Shown: positions 27,486 to 35,854 of the stretch, one piece after another
How positions within the stretch are numbered: position 1 is the stretch's first letter
Layout: each line of letters opens with the position of its first letter
NCBI RefSeq assembly: GCF_018614615.1
Contig: NZ_JAGGOK010000111.1
Span: forward strand, 18,166-82,165
Reading direction: 5' to 3'
Length of the DNA: 64,000 bases
Source of the DNA: Streptomyces sp. ISL-100
GTDB lineage: Bacteria; Actinomycetota; Actinomycetes; Streptomycetales; Streptomycetaceae
Position numbers and translations under genes: made by a program
Notes under the pieces: model-generated
Told to the model about the DNA's origin: nothing
The model's database searches: none
Seen by the model: only the letters and a program-made list of their open reading frames with translations

Positions 27486-28595
27486 GTGTTCACTCCTCGA
27501 ATCAGGGTGCGGTGATTTCCGCAAGCCATGCTTGCAGCGATTGAAAACAGCAGTCAAGGATGCGTTTCCGTTAATTCCGTGACTTGAAAGCGCCACGATA
27601 AAAGCACACACGCATAAGGATTCGTTGCGCCGGAATGGAGATCTCCTTCAAGGAACAGCGACGTATGCGTGCGGGAAAGACATCCGCAACCATCTGGACA
27701 TGACATGCGGCCCTCTCAGTCCGACGCCAGGCACGCGGGGAATTCAGCCCCGCATACGGACCCCTGCCGCATTCGAGACCTCCTCAGGGACCGGGGCGAG
27801 AGGCAATGGCTCACAGGTCGGCGAACCACTGCCTCGGCACCCTTTGTAGTCCCCGCCCCCTCCGCCCACAGCGCGGAATCCGGCCTTCATCACTCCTGCC
27901 GCGCACAATCGCGTTACCGGCCAACATCACGACAGTAGACGTCGTAGAGAACTCAACAATCCAGCACGCACCCCAGCTCAGCAAGGCGGCATATTCCACT
28001 TCCATGCCGGCCGTCACCAGGAGGACTCACAACCCGCCATTCCTACCTCAGCCAAACACGAGAGCTCCCTCTCGCCCCCCGAAACTCCTCTTCACACCCA
28101 CCAGATGGACACCAAGTGCCCAACCTCGAAACTGCCCCCTCCGCCTCCGCACCCAAAAGCTAACGAAGAGGGCTATCACTGGCCATTTGCGCCCCCTCAG
28201 TCACGGATCGCCGCGTCTGCCCCGCCCTCTGGCCGGAACACGCCAGAAACATGACCCACCCGGAACCCATCGGAATGGTCCAGCTGCAGCACCCGACCGC
28301 ACGCACGGCAGCACGCCCCCGGATGCCACATTGGAATGCCGGCACGCAACGCGGGCGGCTTCACCTTCCACACTGCGTCCCGGATTCCCGAACGTGGGCC
28401 GGACGTTCGACGAGTGGAGGGCCAAGGCCACGGATCCGACGCGGGCGTTACTCTCACAAACGCTCCTTTCCCGGAGCAAGATCAAGAACGGTCCACGGAA
28501 ACACCCCGGACCGCCGATTCACTGTCACAACTCGTTCTCACTCAAAAGTGGAACCGGGCCCATTCTGGGAAATGTTTGTGACAGCATCCGGGGTC
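27486..28595. other. ~1.1-kb non-coding stretch between cargo and resolvase
   Basis: AT-richer than the flanking chromosome and without any reading frame showing Streptomyces codon bias, although long frames are open by chance. It must contain the promoter of cargo 2 (minus), the tnpR promoter and probably the res site. No transfer or attachment sequence recognised. Confidence 0.6.
28452..28584. promoter_or_regulatory. candidate res (resolution) site
   Basis: CTGTCACAA (28522-28530) and its exact reverse complement TTGTGACAG (28576-28584) face each other 45 bases apart, with a near copy TCTCACAAA at 28452-28460. Repeated inverted half-sites just upstream of a resolvase gene are what a res site looks like. 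The precise crossover site is not identified. Confidence 0.4.
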
Positions 28596-29603
28596 ATGAC
28601 GGACCCTCAAACCGCGCTCATGTCCGACGCCGACGACGTCGAGCGCCACCCCTGCCCCCGCTGTCGCACATCGTCAGGTTCACCCTGCCGCTCGCGCTCC
28701 GGCGCGGTCGCCGGCACCTACCACACCGGCCGCTTCACGAAAGTACCCCGGCTCGCGAAACTTCTGCGCGTCCCGACGCCCGCCGACCGCGGGCCCGGCC
28801 AGCCGTGGCGACCCGGCACCCCCGTCCCGGCGGCGATCGACCCGGGCACCCCGACCGCGGACATCCGCATCGGATACGCCCGGTGCTCCAGCCTCACCCA
28901 AGAGCTCCAGTCGCAGCTGGACGCGCTCGCCGCGAAGAACATCCCCCGGGACAAGATCTTCGCTGAGAAGATCAGCACCCGGGTGCGGGTCCGCCCGCAG
29001 TTCGAGGCCGCGCTCGCGTGCGCGCGGGAGATCAAGGCCCACGCCCCGCACTGCCGGGTGATTTTCACGGTGAACGAGATGAAGAGACTGGGCCGCGATG
29101 CCGCCGAGCTGACCGCGCTTGCGGACCACCTCACCGCACACGGCCTGGTACTGGAGATGCTCGCCGGACCCCTGGCCGGGATCTACGACCCCACCGGTCC
29201 GGGCCGGCTGCTGTTCGGCTTCTTCGCCGCGATGGCGGAGACCGAGCGCGAGAACATCCGCGAGGCCACCCTCGAAGGACTCGATGCCGCCTCCCGCAAG
29301 GGCAAGCACGGCGGCCGACCGCCCGTCATCACCGACGACATGCTGCACACCGTGCTCCGCCGACGCGCGAACGGCGAGACCGTCGAGCAGATCCAGCCCG
29401 ACCTGCTCATCCCCACCGGCCGCCGCAAGGGCCACAACCCCAGCCTCTCCAGCATCTACCGAGCGCTCGCCGAACACGAGAAGACCCAGGCATACCCCGA
29501 GGCCATCGCCCAGGCCCACGCCGACTTCGCGACCCTCCAAGACGCGGACGACATCCCCCACCCCCGGCCCGCCCCTGTCGTCACTCCCGCTTCGGTACGG
29601 TGA
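28596..29603 (+). CDS. tnpR: serine resolvase/recombinase of the Tn3-family element
   Basis: 335 aa from ATG 28596; ATG 28572 or GTG 28578 are possible longer starts. The N-terminal 50 residues hold a zinc-finger-like motif (HPCPRCRTSSGSPCRS then TYHTGRF, with Cys20, Cys23, Cys31 and His43). The resolvase domain follows, with the catalytic Ser98 in RIGYARCSSLTQELQSQ, the NEMKRLGRDAAEL helix and FFAAMAETERENIREATLEG. A C-terminal HTH region (GGRPPVITDDMLHTVL) binds DNA. It resolves cointegrates at res. Its stop TGA overlaps a GTG at 29600 that is in frame with the 3' fragment of the disrupted host gene. Confidence 0.92.
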   Translation: MTDPQTALMSDADDVERHPCPRCRTSSGSPCRSRSGAVAGTYHTGRFTKVPRLAKLLRVPTPADRGPGQPWRPGTPVPAAIDPGTPTADIRIGYARCSSLTQELQSQLDALAAKNIPRDKIFAEKISTRVRVRPQFEAALACAREIKAHAPHCRVIFTVNEMKRLGRDAAELTALADHLTAHGLVLEMLAGPLAGIYDPTGPGRLLFGFFAAMAETERENIREATLEGLDAASRKGKHGGRPPVITDDMLHTVLRRRANGETVEQIQPDLLIPTGRRKGHNPSLSSIYRALAEHEKTQAYPEAIAQAHADFATLQDADDIPHPRPAPVVTPASVR

Positions 29604-32122
29604 CCGACACCTTCAAGATCATCTCGTTGCGTGTTTTGGGCTTACCTGGGCTGGACCCCTTCTGGGCGTCCGTCGCGGAAGGGCAGGGGGAAGGCGGGTT
29701 CGGCACCGTCGACGCCGTGCTGCTCGATTCGCTGCCGCGCGGTTACGCCGCCCAGGAGGCGCGGCGGATGGCGGACCGGGCCAGGGAACGCGGCGCGCGG
29801 TGGAACACGGTGCTGCTCGCCGAGTCGTACCTGCCCGTCGCCGAGGCGCGCCACCGGCTCGTCGAGGCCACCCGCCGGCCGACTGCCGGGGACCGCGCGG
29901 AGGCCTGGCCGCTGCTGATACGCAACGCGGGCCGCTCCGGCGACCCGGCCGCCGTCACCGCCGTACTGGCGGAGATGGCGCGGCTGCGCAACGAGCAGGA
30001 CCCGGTGCGCTCGCCCGCCCTGCACGCCCTCGCCGCGACGCATCCCGCGCTCTTCACCGAGGACGCGGCGCCGCACCTGGAGCGCGTCACCACGGACGCC
30101 GTCGAGGCACGGGACTCCTCCCAGGGTGCCCGACAGGACCTGAGCCGCCTCGGCCTCGCCGTGCTCCGCGAGCACGCGTCCGAACACGCGGCGACCGGGG
30201 AGCTCGCTCTGGTGGACTGGGCGCTGCGCACCCTGGCGCGCATCGCGGCGACCACCGGCGGCGCCGACCTGGGCCGGCTGGACCACATCCTGAGCCGCGG
30301 CCAGGAGCACCAGGTCTTCAACGCCCTGCGCCCCTGGCTGGACGCGGGAGCGAAGAAGGCCGACTACCGGCTCGCCTTCGCCCTCACGCGCGCCCTCGGC
30401 AAGCGGGCCGCCGCCATGCCGGAACTCCAGGAACTCCTGTGGCAGGCCGTCCTTTCCGAAGACAACCGCACCGCGCAGACCGCGATCGCGCTCTGGCTGG
30501 ACCCGCCCGCCGGCCGCGACGAACGCGTCGAGCGCGTCCTCGCCCGCGAGCCGTCGGCCGCCGTGCTGGACCCCGTTCTGCGCGTGCTCACCCGGCGGCG
30601 CACAGACCTGCTCGACCAGCTCCTGGGCGACACCTCGCCGTACGGCCGCTTCCTGGCCAAGGACCGCCCGTGGACCGTCCCGGTGGGCCCGGACGTACGC
30701 CGCTGGGTGCCGCGCCAGCAGCGCGCCGCCGCCGGTCGGCTGGCGCGCGCGGCCGGGGACGAAGAGCTGCCGCTGAACGCCCGCGCCGCAGCCATAGCCC
30801 AGTCCGCGAACCTGCCCGGCACCGGCCTGGACGCGGTGCGCCAATGGACCGGCGCGGGGGACGTGGTGCTCGCCGAGGCCGCTCTCGCGGCCCTGGCGTG
30901 GACCGACCGGCCCGACGGCGCGCTCGCGGAGCTGCTGAGCCACGCCGGGAGCGACCGTGCGCGGGTCGCGGTGTACGCCGCCACGCGCGCCTCCCGGTAC
31001 GTCCGCCCCTCGCGGCTCGGCGCGCTGCTGCGCGGGCTGGTGGCACCCGGCGAGGGCGCCGCGAAGGTCACCAGCCGCAAGGAGGCCGTGCGGCTCGCCG
31101 CGACCCGGCTGCCGCAGGCGGCGGCGGCGGAGCTGCTGGCCGACGCGTACGCGATGCCGGGCCAGCACCGCGACGTACGGGCCGCCTGTGTGGCGTTCGC
31201 GACCCCGCTGCTCGGCGACGACCGCGTCCGGCGCATGCTCCAGGACGCGGCGACCGGGGAGACGGCCGTGCGCACCGCAGTACTGCGCGTCCAGCCCATG
31301 GACCTGCCCGAGCCGCACCGGCCCCAGTACGCACGGCTCGTCCAGGAGGTGTGCGCCACCGAGGACGACGACCTCGCCGGCCTCGCCCTCCGGGCGCTGG
31401 CCGGGTGGATCCCCTGGGCGCCGGGCGCTCCGGCGGTCCTGGTGGCCGCGATCAGCGATCCGGGCCGCGGTTCGGCCTGGCGCGGCGCGGCGAGTGGTCT
31501 CACGTCCGCCGCCGCGCACGGCCCGGAAGCGGGCCTGGCCGTGCGCCAGGCCCTGGAAGCCCTGGTCACCGCGGACGCGAGCGCGGAAGGCACGGCCGAC
31601 GACGCGGGGACCGTACGGGACCGCCCGGCGCGCCGGCGCGCCGAGTCCCTGATCACCGGGCTGATCACCGAGACCTGGCAGCGCCCCGACGCCGTACGTC
31701 CCGTGGCGAACGCCGCCGCGGGACTCCTCGCCGGCCACCGCGACTTCGTGCCGCAGGCCGCCGATCTCCTGGTGCACGCACTGGATCTCAACGCGGGGCC
31801 GGCCGAGCTGCGGGCCGCCCTGGTCCGGTTGGCCCGGCTGCACGACGGCCGTCCCGCCCTCGCGGTCCGTACCGCCGAAAGCATCGAGGACCGGCTGGAC
31901 TCGGCCGCCCGCCCCGGGGACACGGACGCCCTGCTCGCCCAGGCCGGCCTGCTGTGCGAGGACGGCACTCACACCGAGGGGCTGCTGGCCGTCACCCTCA
32001 CCGACGTCGGCGGCAGGCGCACGGAGTGGGCAGACCCGTGGCGAGAGCTGCTGAAACAGCTGCGCCGCCACCCGGTACAGGACGTGCGTGACGCGGCCTG
32101 TGCCGTGGTGACGGCGTACTGA
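29600..32122 (+). pseudogene. 3' part of the disrupted HEAT-like gene, possibly re-expressed as a fusion
   Basis: From 29660 the host frame resumes (FWASVAEGQGEGGF...) and runs to 32122, about 820 residues of helical repeats rich in Ala/Leu/Arg (for example DLLDQLLGDTSPYGRFL and VRPSRLGALLRGLV). Upstream in the same frame the right inverted repeat stays open to a GTG at 29600 that overlaps the tnpR stop as GTGA. This could give a translationally coupled 840-aa fusion (MTDTFKIISLRVLG...). That added segment contains a TTA leucine codon, rare in Streptomyces and dependent on the bldA tRNA. Whether it is made is unknown. Confidence 0.8.
29611..29659 (-). repeat. right terminal inverted repeat (49 bp)
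   Basis: Reverse complement of the left repeat with one mismatch. The outer end is GGACCCC at 29653-29659, followed directly by the TTCTG duplication (29660-29664). The inner end lies 7 bases past the tnpR stop. Confidence 0.95.
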
Positions 32123-32148
32123 GAGCTGGAGCTGCGAGCTGGAGCCGC
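32123..32148. repeat. 13-bp tandem repeat
   Basis: GAGCTGGAGCTGC followed by GAGCTGGAGCCGC, directly after the stop of the disrupted gene and before the convergent desaturase gene. Minor; no function evident. Confidence 0.5.
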
Positions 32149-32158
32149 GAGCAGGGGG

Positions 32159-33136
32159 TCAGGCGGAGGCGGCGCGGGCGGCCATCCGGGCCTTGCGCGC
32201 GGCCAGCTTCTCGTCGAACTTGCTCGCCTCGGCGTCCAGCCCGTTCATGTACAGGCCGAGCTCCTCCTGCGCCTTGAGACCCTCGGGGCCGAGCCCGTCG
32301 ATCTCCAGGACCTTGAGGTAGCGCAGGACGGGCTGCAGCACGTCGTCGTGGTGGATGCGCATGTTGTAGATCTCGCCGATCGCCATCTGGGCGGCGGCGC
32401 GCTCGAAGCCCGGCATGCCGTGTCCGGGCATCCGGAAGTTCACGACGACGTCGCGCACCGACTGCATCGTCAGGTCGGGGGCGATCTCGAAGGCCGCGCC
32501 CAGCAGGTTGCGGTAGAAGACCATGTGCAGGTTCTCGTCGGTCGCGATGCGCGCCAGCATGCGGTCGCAGACGGGGTCGCCCGACTGGTGGCCGGTGTTG
32601 CGGTGCGAGACGCGGGTCGCGAGCTCCTGGAAGGCGACATACGCGACCGAGTGCAGCATCGAGTGGCGGTTGTCGGACTCGAAGCCCTCCGACATGTGCT
32701 GCATACGGAACGCTTCGAGCTTGTCCGGGTCGACGGCACGCGAGGTGAGCAGGTAGTCACGCATCACGATCCCGTGCCTGCCCTCCTCGGCCGTCCAGCG
32801 GTGCACCCAGGTGCCCCAGGCGCCGTCGCGGCCGAAGAGGGAAGCGATCTCGTGGTGGTAGCTGGGGAGGTTGTCCTCGGTCAGCAGGTTCACGACGAGC
32901 GCGATCTTGCCGATGTCGGTGACCTTCGACTGCTCAGGCTCCCAGGCCTGACCGTCGTCGAAGATGCCGGGGAAGTTCCGGCCGTCGGAGAACGGCACGT
33001 ACTCGTGCGGCATCCAGTCCTTGGCGACCTTGAGATGGCGGTTGAGTTCCTTCTCCACCACCTCCTCCAGCGCGTACAGCAGTCGGGCGTCGGTCCACGC
33101 GTCCGAACTGCCGAGTTGGGGAGAGGTGATCGTCAC
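32159..33136 (-). CDS. acyl-ACP desaturase (soluble diiron)
   Basis: 325 aa. The ferritin-like diiron ligands are visible in the expected order: EDNLPSYHHE, WTAEEGRHG and ATDENLHMVF. These mark the stearoyl-ACP-desaturase family, which places a double bond in fatty acyl chains on ACP or CoA using O2 and a ferredoxin-type donor; no donor gene adjoins it. It probably adjusts membrane fluidity. A strong inverted-repeat operator lies 35 bases upstream of the start. Convergent with the disrupted HEAT-like gene. Confidence 0.92.
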   Translation of the reverse strand: MTITSPQLGSSDAWTDARLLYALEEVVEKELNRHLKVAKDWMPHEYVPFSDGRNFPGIFDDGQAWEPEQSKVTDIGKIALVVNLLTEDNLPSYHHEIASLFGRDGAWGTWVHRWTAEEGRHGIVMRDYLLTSRAVDPDKLEAFRMQHMSEGFESDNRHSMLHSVAYVAFQELATRVSHRNTGHQSGDPVCDRMLARIATDENLHMVFYRNLLGAAFEIAPDLTMQSVRDVVVNFRMPGHGMPGFERAAAQMAIGEIYNMRIHHDDVLQPVLRYLKVLEIDGLGPEGLKAQEELGLYMNGLDAEASKFDEKLAARKARMAARAASA

Positions 33137-33170
33137 TGGTGCTCCTGGGGACGGGGACTGTGGGCATAAA

Positions 33171-33207
33171 TTACCTACGGCTTCGTAGGTTACGAGACCG
33201 TAGGTTA
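33171..33207 (-). promoter_or_regulatory. operator upstream of the desaturase gene
   Basis: TTACCTACG (33171-33179) and CGTAGGTTA (33184-33192) form a near-perfect dyad with a 4-base centre. A further CGTAGGTTA lies at 33199-33207, 15 bases from the previous copy. The size and symmetry suit a TetR-family fatty-acid regulator; the regulator is not in the window. Confidence 0.65.
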
Positions 33208-33300
33208 AGGGGGCCGTAAGAGCTGAGCCAAGTCCCCGTTTGCAATGTCCCGTTACGGTCAGTTATGCGTACAGGTCAGGCGCCCGCATCGAGAGCCATG

Positions 33301-34962
33301 TCACGCGACCTCGGGGCTCTCGCCCCCCTCCGCGTTCCCCGCTGCGTCCACCTCATCCACTTCATCCCCCTCATTCCTCCCAAGTTCCAGCCGCCGGGTG
33401 ATCCCGATCGACTCCAGGAACGGCTCGTCGTGGCTCGCCACGATCAGTGCGCCCTCGTACGACTCCAGAGCCTGTGTGAGCCGGTGCACACTCGCCATGT
33501 CCAGATTGTTCGTCGGCTCGTCCAGCAGCAGTAGCTGTGGTGCCGGCTCCGCCAGCAGCAGCGCCGCCAGGGTCGCGCGGAACCGCTCGCCGCCCGACAG
33601 CGTCCCGGCCCGCTGATCAGCCCGCGCTCCCTTGAACAGGAAGCGCGCCAGTCGCGCCCTGATGGCGTTGTTCGTGGCCGAAGGCGCGAACTTCGCCACG
33701 TTCTCGGCCACCGTCAGCCCATCGTCCAGTACGTCGAGCCGCTGCGGCAGAAATCGCAGCGGCACATGCGCGAGCGCCTCGCCCGAGACCGGCTCCAGCT
33801 CCCCGGTGATCGTGCGCAGCAGCGTCGTCTTGCCCGACCCGTTCCGCCCGACCAGCGCGATCCGCTCCGGACCGCGTACCTCGAACTCGCCGGCGATCTC
33901 TGACCCGTACCGCAATCGCAGATCACACAGCGTCAGCACCCTGCGCCCCGGATGCACGGTCGTGTACGGCAATTCGACTCTGATCTCGTCGTCGTCGCGC
34001 ACCGCGTCCACCGCCCCGCTCAGCCGCTCCTTCGCCTCCGCCAGTTTCTCGGCGTGCATGATGCGATGCTTGCCCGCCGACTCCTGCGCGGCGCGCTTGC
34101 GGGCGTTCATGACGATCTTCGGCTCGCGCTTGGTGTCGTACATCTTCTGCCCGTACCGCTTGCGCCGGGCCAGTTTCACTTGTGCCTCGGCCAGCTCCTT
34201 CTTCTGCCGGTGTACGTCGGCCTCCGCGACCCGCACCATGCGTTCGGCCGCCTCCTGCTCGACGGCGAGCGCCTCTTCGTACGCCGAGAAGTTCCCGCCG
34301 TACCAACGGACTTCACCTTCGCGCAGCTCGGCGATCTGATCGACGCGCTCCAGCAGTTCGCGGTCGTGGCTGACCACGATCATCATGCCGGACCATGCCT
34401 CGACGGCGGCGTACAGACGCTCCCGCGCGCGGCGGTCCAGATTGTTCGTCGGCTCGTCGAGCAGGAGTACGCCGGGACGGCGCAGCAGCAGCGCGGCCAG
34501 ACGCAGCAGCACCGACTCACCGCCCGACACCTCGCCGATGGTCCGGTCGAGGCCGATCCGGTCGAGGCCGAGCTGGTCAAGGGTGGCGCGGGCGCGCTCC
34601 TTGACGTCCCAGTCGTCGCCGACGGCGGTGAAGTTCTCCTCCGTCGCCTCGCCGGCCTCGATGGCGTGGAGCGCGGCGCGCGTGCCGGCGATGCCGAGGG
34701 CCTGGTCCACGCGCAGCGAGGTGTCGAGGACGAGATCCTGCGGCAGATAACCGACTTCGCCGGCGACCTGGATTTTTCCCCCGGTGGGGGTGAGTTCACC
34801 GGCAGCAAGCCTCAACAGGGTGGATTTGCCTGACCCGTTGAGACCGATGAGCCCGGTTCTGCCGGGGCCGACGGTCAGTTGGAATCCGTCAAACACCGGC
34901 GTTCCGTCGGGCCAGCCGAAGGAGAGCGCGGAGCAGCTGAGATGGGTGGGGAAGGTAGACAA
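33301..34962 (-). CDS. ABC-F family ATPase (ribosome-associated, possible antibiotic resistance)
   Basis: 553 aa from TTG 34962 with GGGAGG 6 bases upstream. Two ATP-binding cassettes in tandem without membrane helices: Walker A GLNGSGKST and GRNGSGKTT, signatures SGGES and SGGER, Walker B LLLDEPTNNLD in both. A charged interdomain linker (about 235-320, with DVHRQKKELAEAQ) corresponds to the P-site tRNA-interaction motif. ABC-F proteins act on ribosomes, either in translation regulation or by displacing bound antibiotics. Which applies here cannot be decided, though the structured leader is typical of resistance members. The C-terminus ends in an acidic tail. Confidence 0.88.
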   Translation of the reverse strand: MSTFPTHLSCSALSFGWPDGTPVFDGFQLTVGPGRTGLIGLNGSGKSTLLRLAAGELTPTGGKIQVAGEVGYLPQDLVLDTSLRVDQALGIAGTRAALHAIEAGEATEENFTAVGDDWDVKERARATLDQLGLDRIGLDRTIGEVSGGESVLLRLAALLLRRPGVLLLDEPTNNLDRRARERLYAAVEAWSGMMIVVSHDRELLERVDQIAELREGEVRWYGGNFSAYEEALAVEQEAAERMVRVAEADVHRQKKELAEAQVKLARRKRYGQKMYDTKREPKIVMNARKRAAQESAGKHRIMHAEKLAEAKERLSGAVDAVRDDDEIRVELPYTTVHPGRRVLTLCDLRLRYGSEIAGEFEVRGPERIALVGRNGSGKTTLLRTITGELEPVSGEALAHVPLRFLPQRLDVLDDGLTVAENVAKFAPSATNNAIRARLARFLFKGARADQRAGTLSGGERFRATLAALLLAEPAPQLLLLDEPTNNLDMASVHRLTQALESYEGALIVASHDEPFLESIGITRRLELGRNEGDEVDEVDAAGNAEGGESPEVA

Positions 34963-34968
34963 GGGGGC

Positions 34969-35003
34969 CTCCCGGTTGCTGAAGAACGAGCAAGGGCAAC
35001 GGG
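34969..35003 (-). promoter_or_regulatory. hairpin masking the ABC-F ribosome-binding site
   Basis: On the RNA, CCCGUUGC (35003-34996) pairs with GCAACCGGG (34979-34971) with one bulge. The 3' arm overlaps the GGGAGG Shine-Dalgarno (34974-34969). Opening the stem, for instance by a stalled ribosome on a leader, would free the start. A GTG-initiated leader frame from 35120 reads through this region. Confidence 0.5.
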
Positions 35004-35253
35004 TGGAGACACCGGGGGTGGCGGCGTGGGCGACGTACGGCGGAGGGATGGGCTGGACGGCTCAAGTGCCGAGGTCGCACGCGGCGGCGCACAGACGAAA
35101 GAGTCAAGTCTGTACGACACGGTGTCTCAGGACCTCAGACGAGCAACGTCCACTCCGATCGACGACAACAGGGCCACGACCAAAGTACGTCGTGGCCCCG
35201 GAGGACGCCAACGAATTATTCGAGTTGGCCGAGAACGCGCCCGGCCCATCCCC

Positions 35254-35670
35254 TCACAGGGCGTCGCGCAGCAGTTCGGCCAGGTCGTGGTCGACATCGA
35301 GATGCAGATGCTCGCTGCCGGCCGGGACGAGCTCGTGGGTGCGTTTGAGGAAGCGGCGCAGGTCGGACGTGCGGATGTGGACCATCGCGGTCCCCTCCGC
35401 GGCATGGAATTCCAGTACGGTCCGCCCGTACCCGTACGGGCGCACGCGTACGTCGCCCAGGCCGGTCCGCCGGTCCGTGCCCGTGTCCAGCAGGTCGCGG
35501 GCGAACGCCCAGGCCACCTCGATGCCCTCCAGCGTGGCGGCGGGCGGGAAGGCCATGCGTACGGCGAACGGGTCCGCGCTGTCGTAACGCAGGGTCGCCG
35601 GGACCGTCTCCATCCGGGGTGTGGATGACACCAGACGGGTCTGCACGGCTTGCTCAATCACGGGAGACAC
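35254..35670 (-). CDS. SsgA-like sporulation and cell-division protein (SALP)
   Basis: 138 aa from GTG 35670 with GGGAG 6 bases upstream; the long upstream frame is rejected. The SsgA-family core is plain: QAVQTRLVSSTPRMETVPAT, then RYDSADPFAVRMAFP, GDVRVRPYGYGRTVLEFHA and a C-terminal HLHLDVDHDLAELL. SALPs occur only in sporulating actinomycetes and guide septum placement, wall remodelling or spore maturation. The nearest named member (SsgA to SsgG) cannot be fixed from sequence alone. Stands alone between the ABC-F leader and a divergent secreted protein. Confidence 0.92.
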   Translation of the reverse strand: MSPVIEQAVQTRLVSSTPRMETVPATLRYDSADPFAVRMAFPPAATLEGIEVAWAFARDLLDTGTDRRTGLGDVRVRPYGYGRTVLEFHAAEGTAMVHIRTSDLRRFLKRTHELVPAGSEHLHLDVDHDLAELLRDAL

Positions 35671-35854
35671 GGGCTGCTCCCTCTCACGGCTCGGGTTGAT
35701 GCGTCCTGTCATAGGGACAGACGTAAGAACACGGGAATCCGTGCATGCGAGCGGGACGTGACGTGCGTCACCGTCGCCCCTCCACTCCATGAAGCCCGGT
35801 CCGGCTTCATCGCACCCTGGACGGCGTTGTCGCGGTGGGCTAGCTTCCAGCGCC

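Larger units (their letters stand above)
22459..29659 (+). mobile_element. complete 7,201-bp Tn3-family transposon
   Basis: Bounded by 49-bp terminal inverted repeats that begin GGGGTCCAGCCCAGG and differ at one base, and by the 5-bp duplication TTCTG. Contents in order: tnpA on the plus strand, a hairpin terminator, two secreted-protein genes on the minus strand, about 1 kb of non-coding DNA with candidate resolvase sites, and a serine-resolvase gene ending 7 bases before the right repeat. The cargo zone (about 26.6-28.5 kb) has visibly lower GC and looser codon bias than the flanking chromosome, consistent with foreign origin. The two nearly perfect ends and intact genes suggest a recent insertion. 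Confidence 0.95.

Noticed and set aside
28197..28485. Minus-strand frames with a Cys/His cluster upstream of tnpR
   Set aside because: CCRAC and DHSDG look finger-like but there is no start signal, and the region more plausibly holds res.
27806..28966. A 386-codon frame across the non-coding cargo region
   Set aside because: No codon bias, no ribosome site, no domain, and it overlaps the resolvase in another frame.
22459..29659. Integrative conjugative element
   Set aside because: No transfer genes, integrase or attachment sites. The ends and 5-bp duplication fit a Tn3-family transposon.
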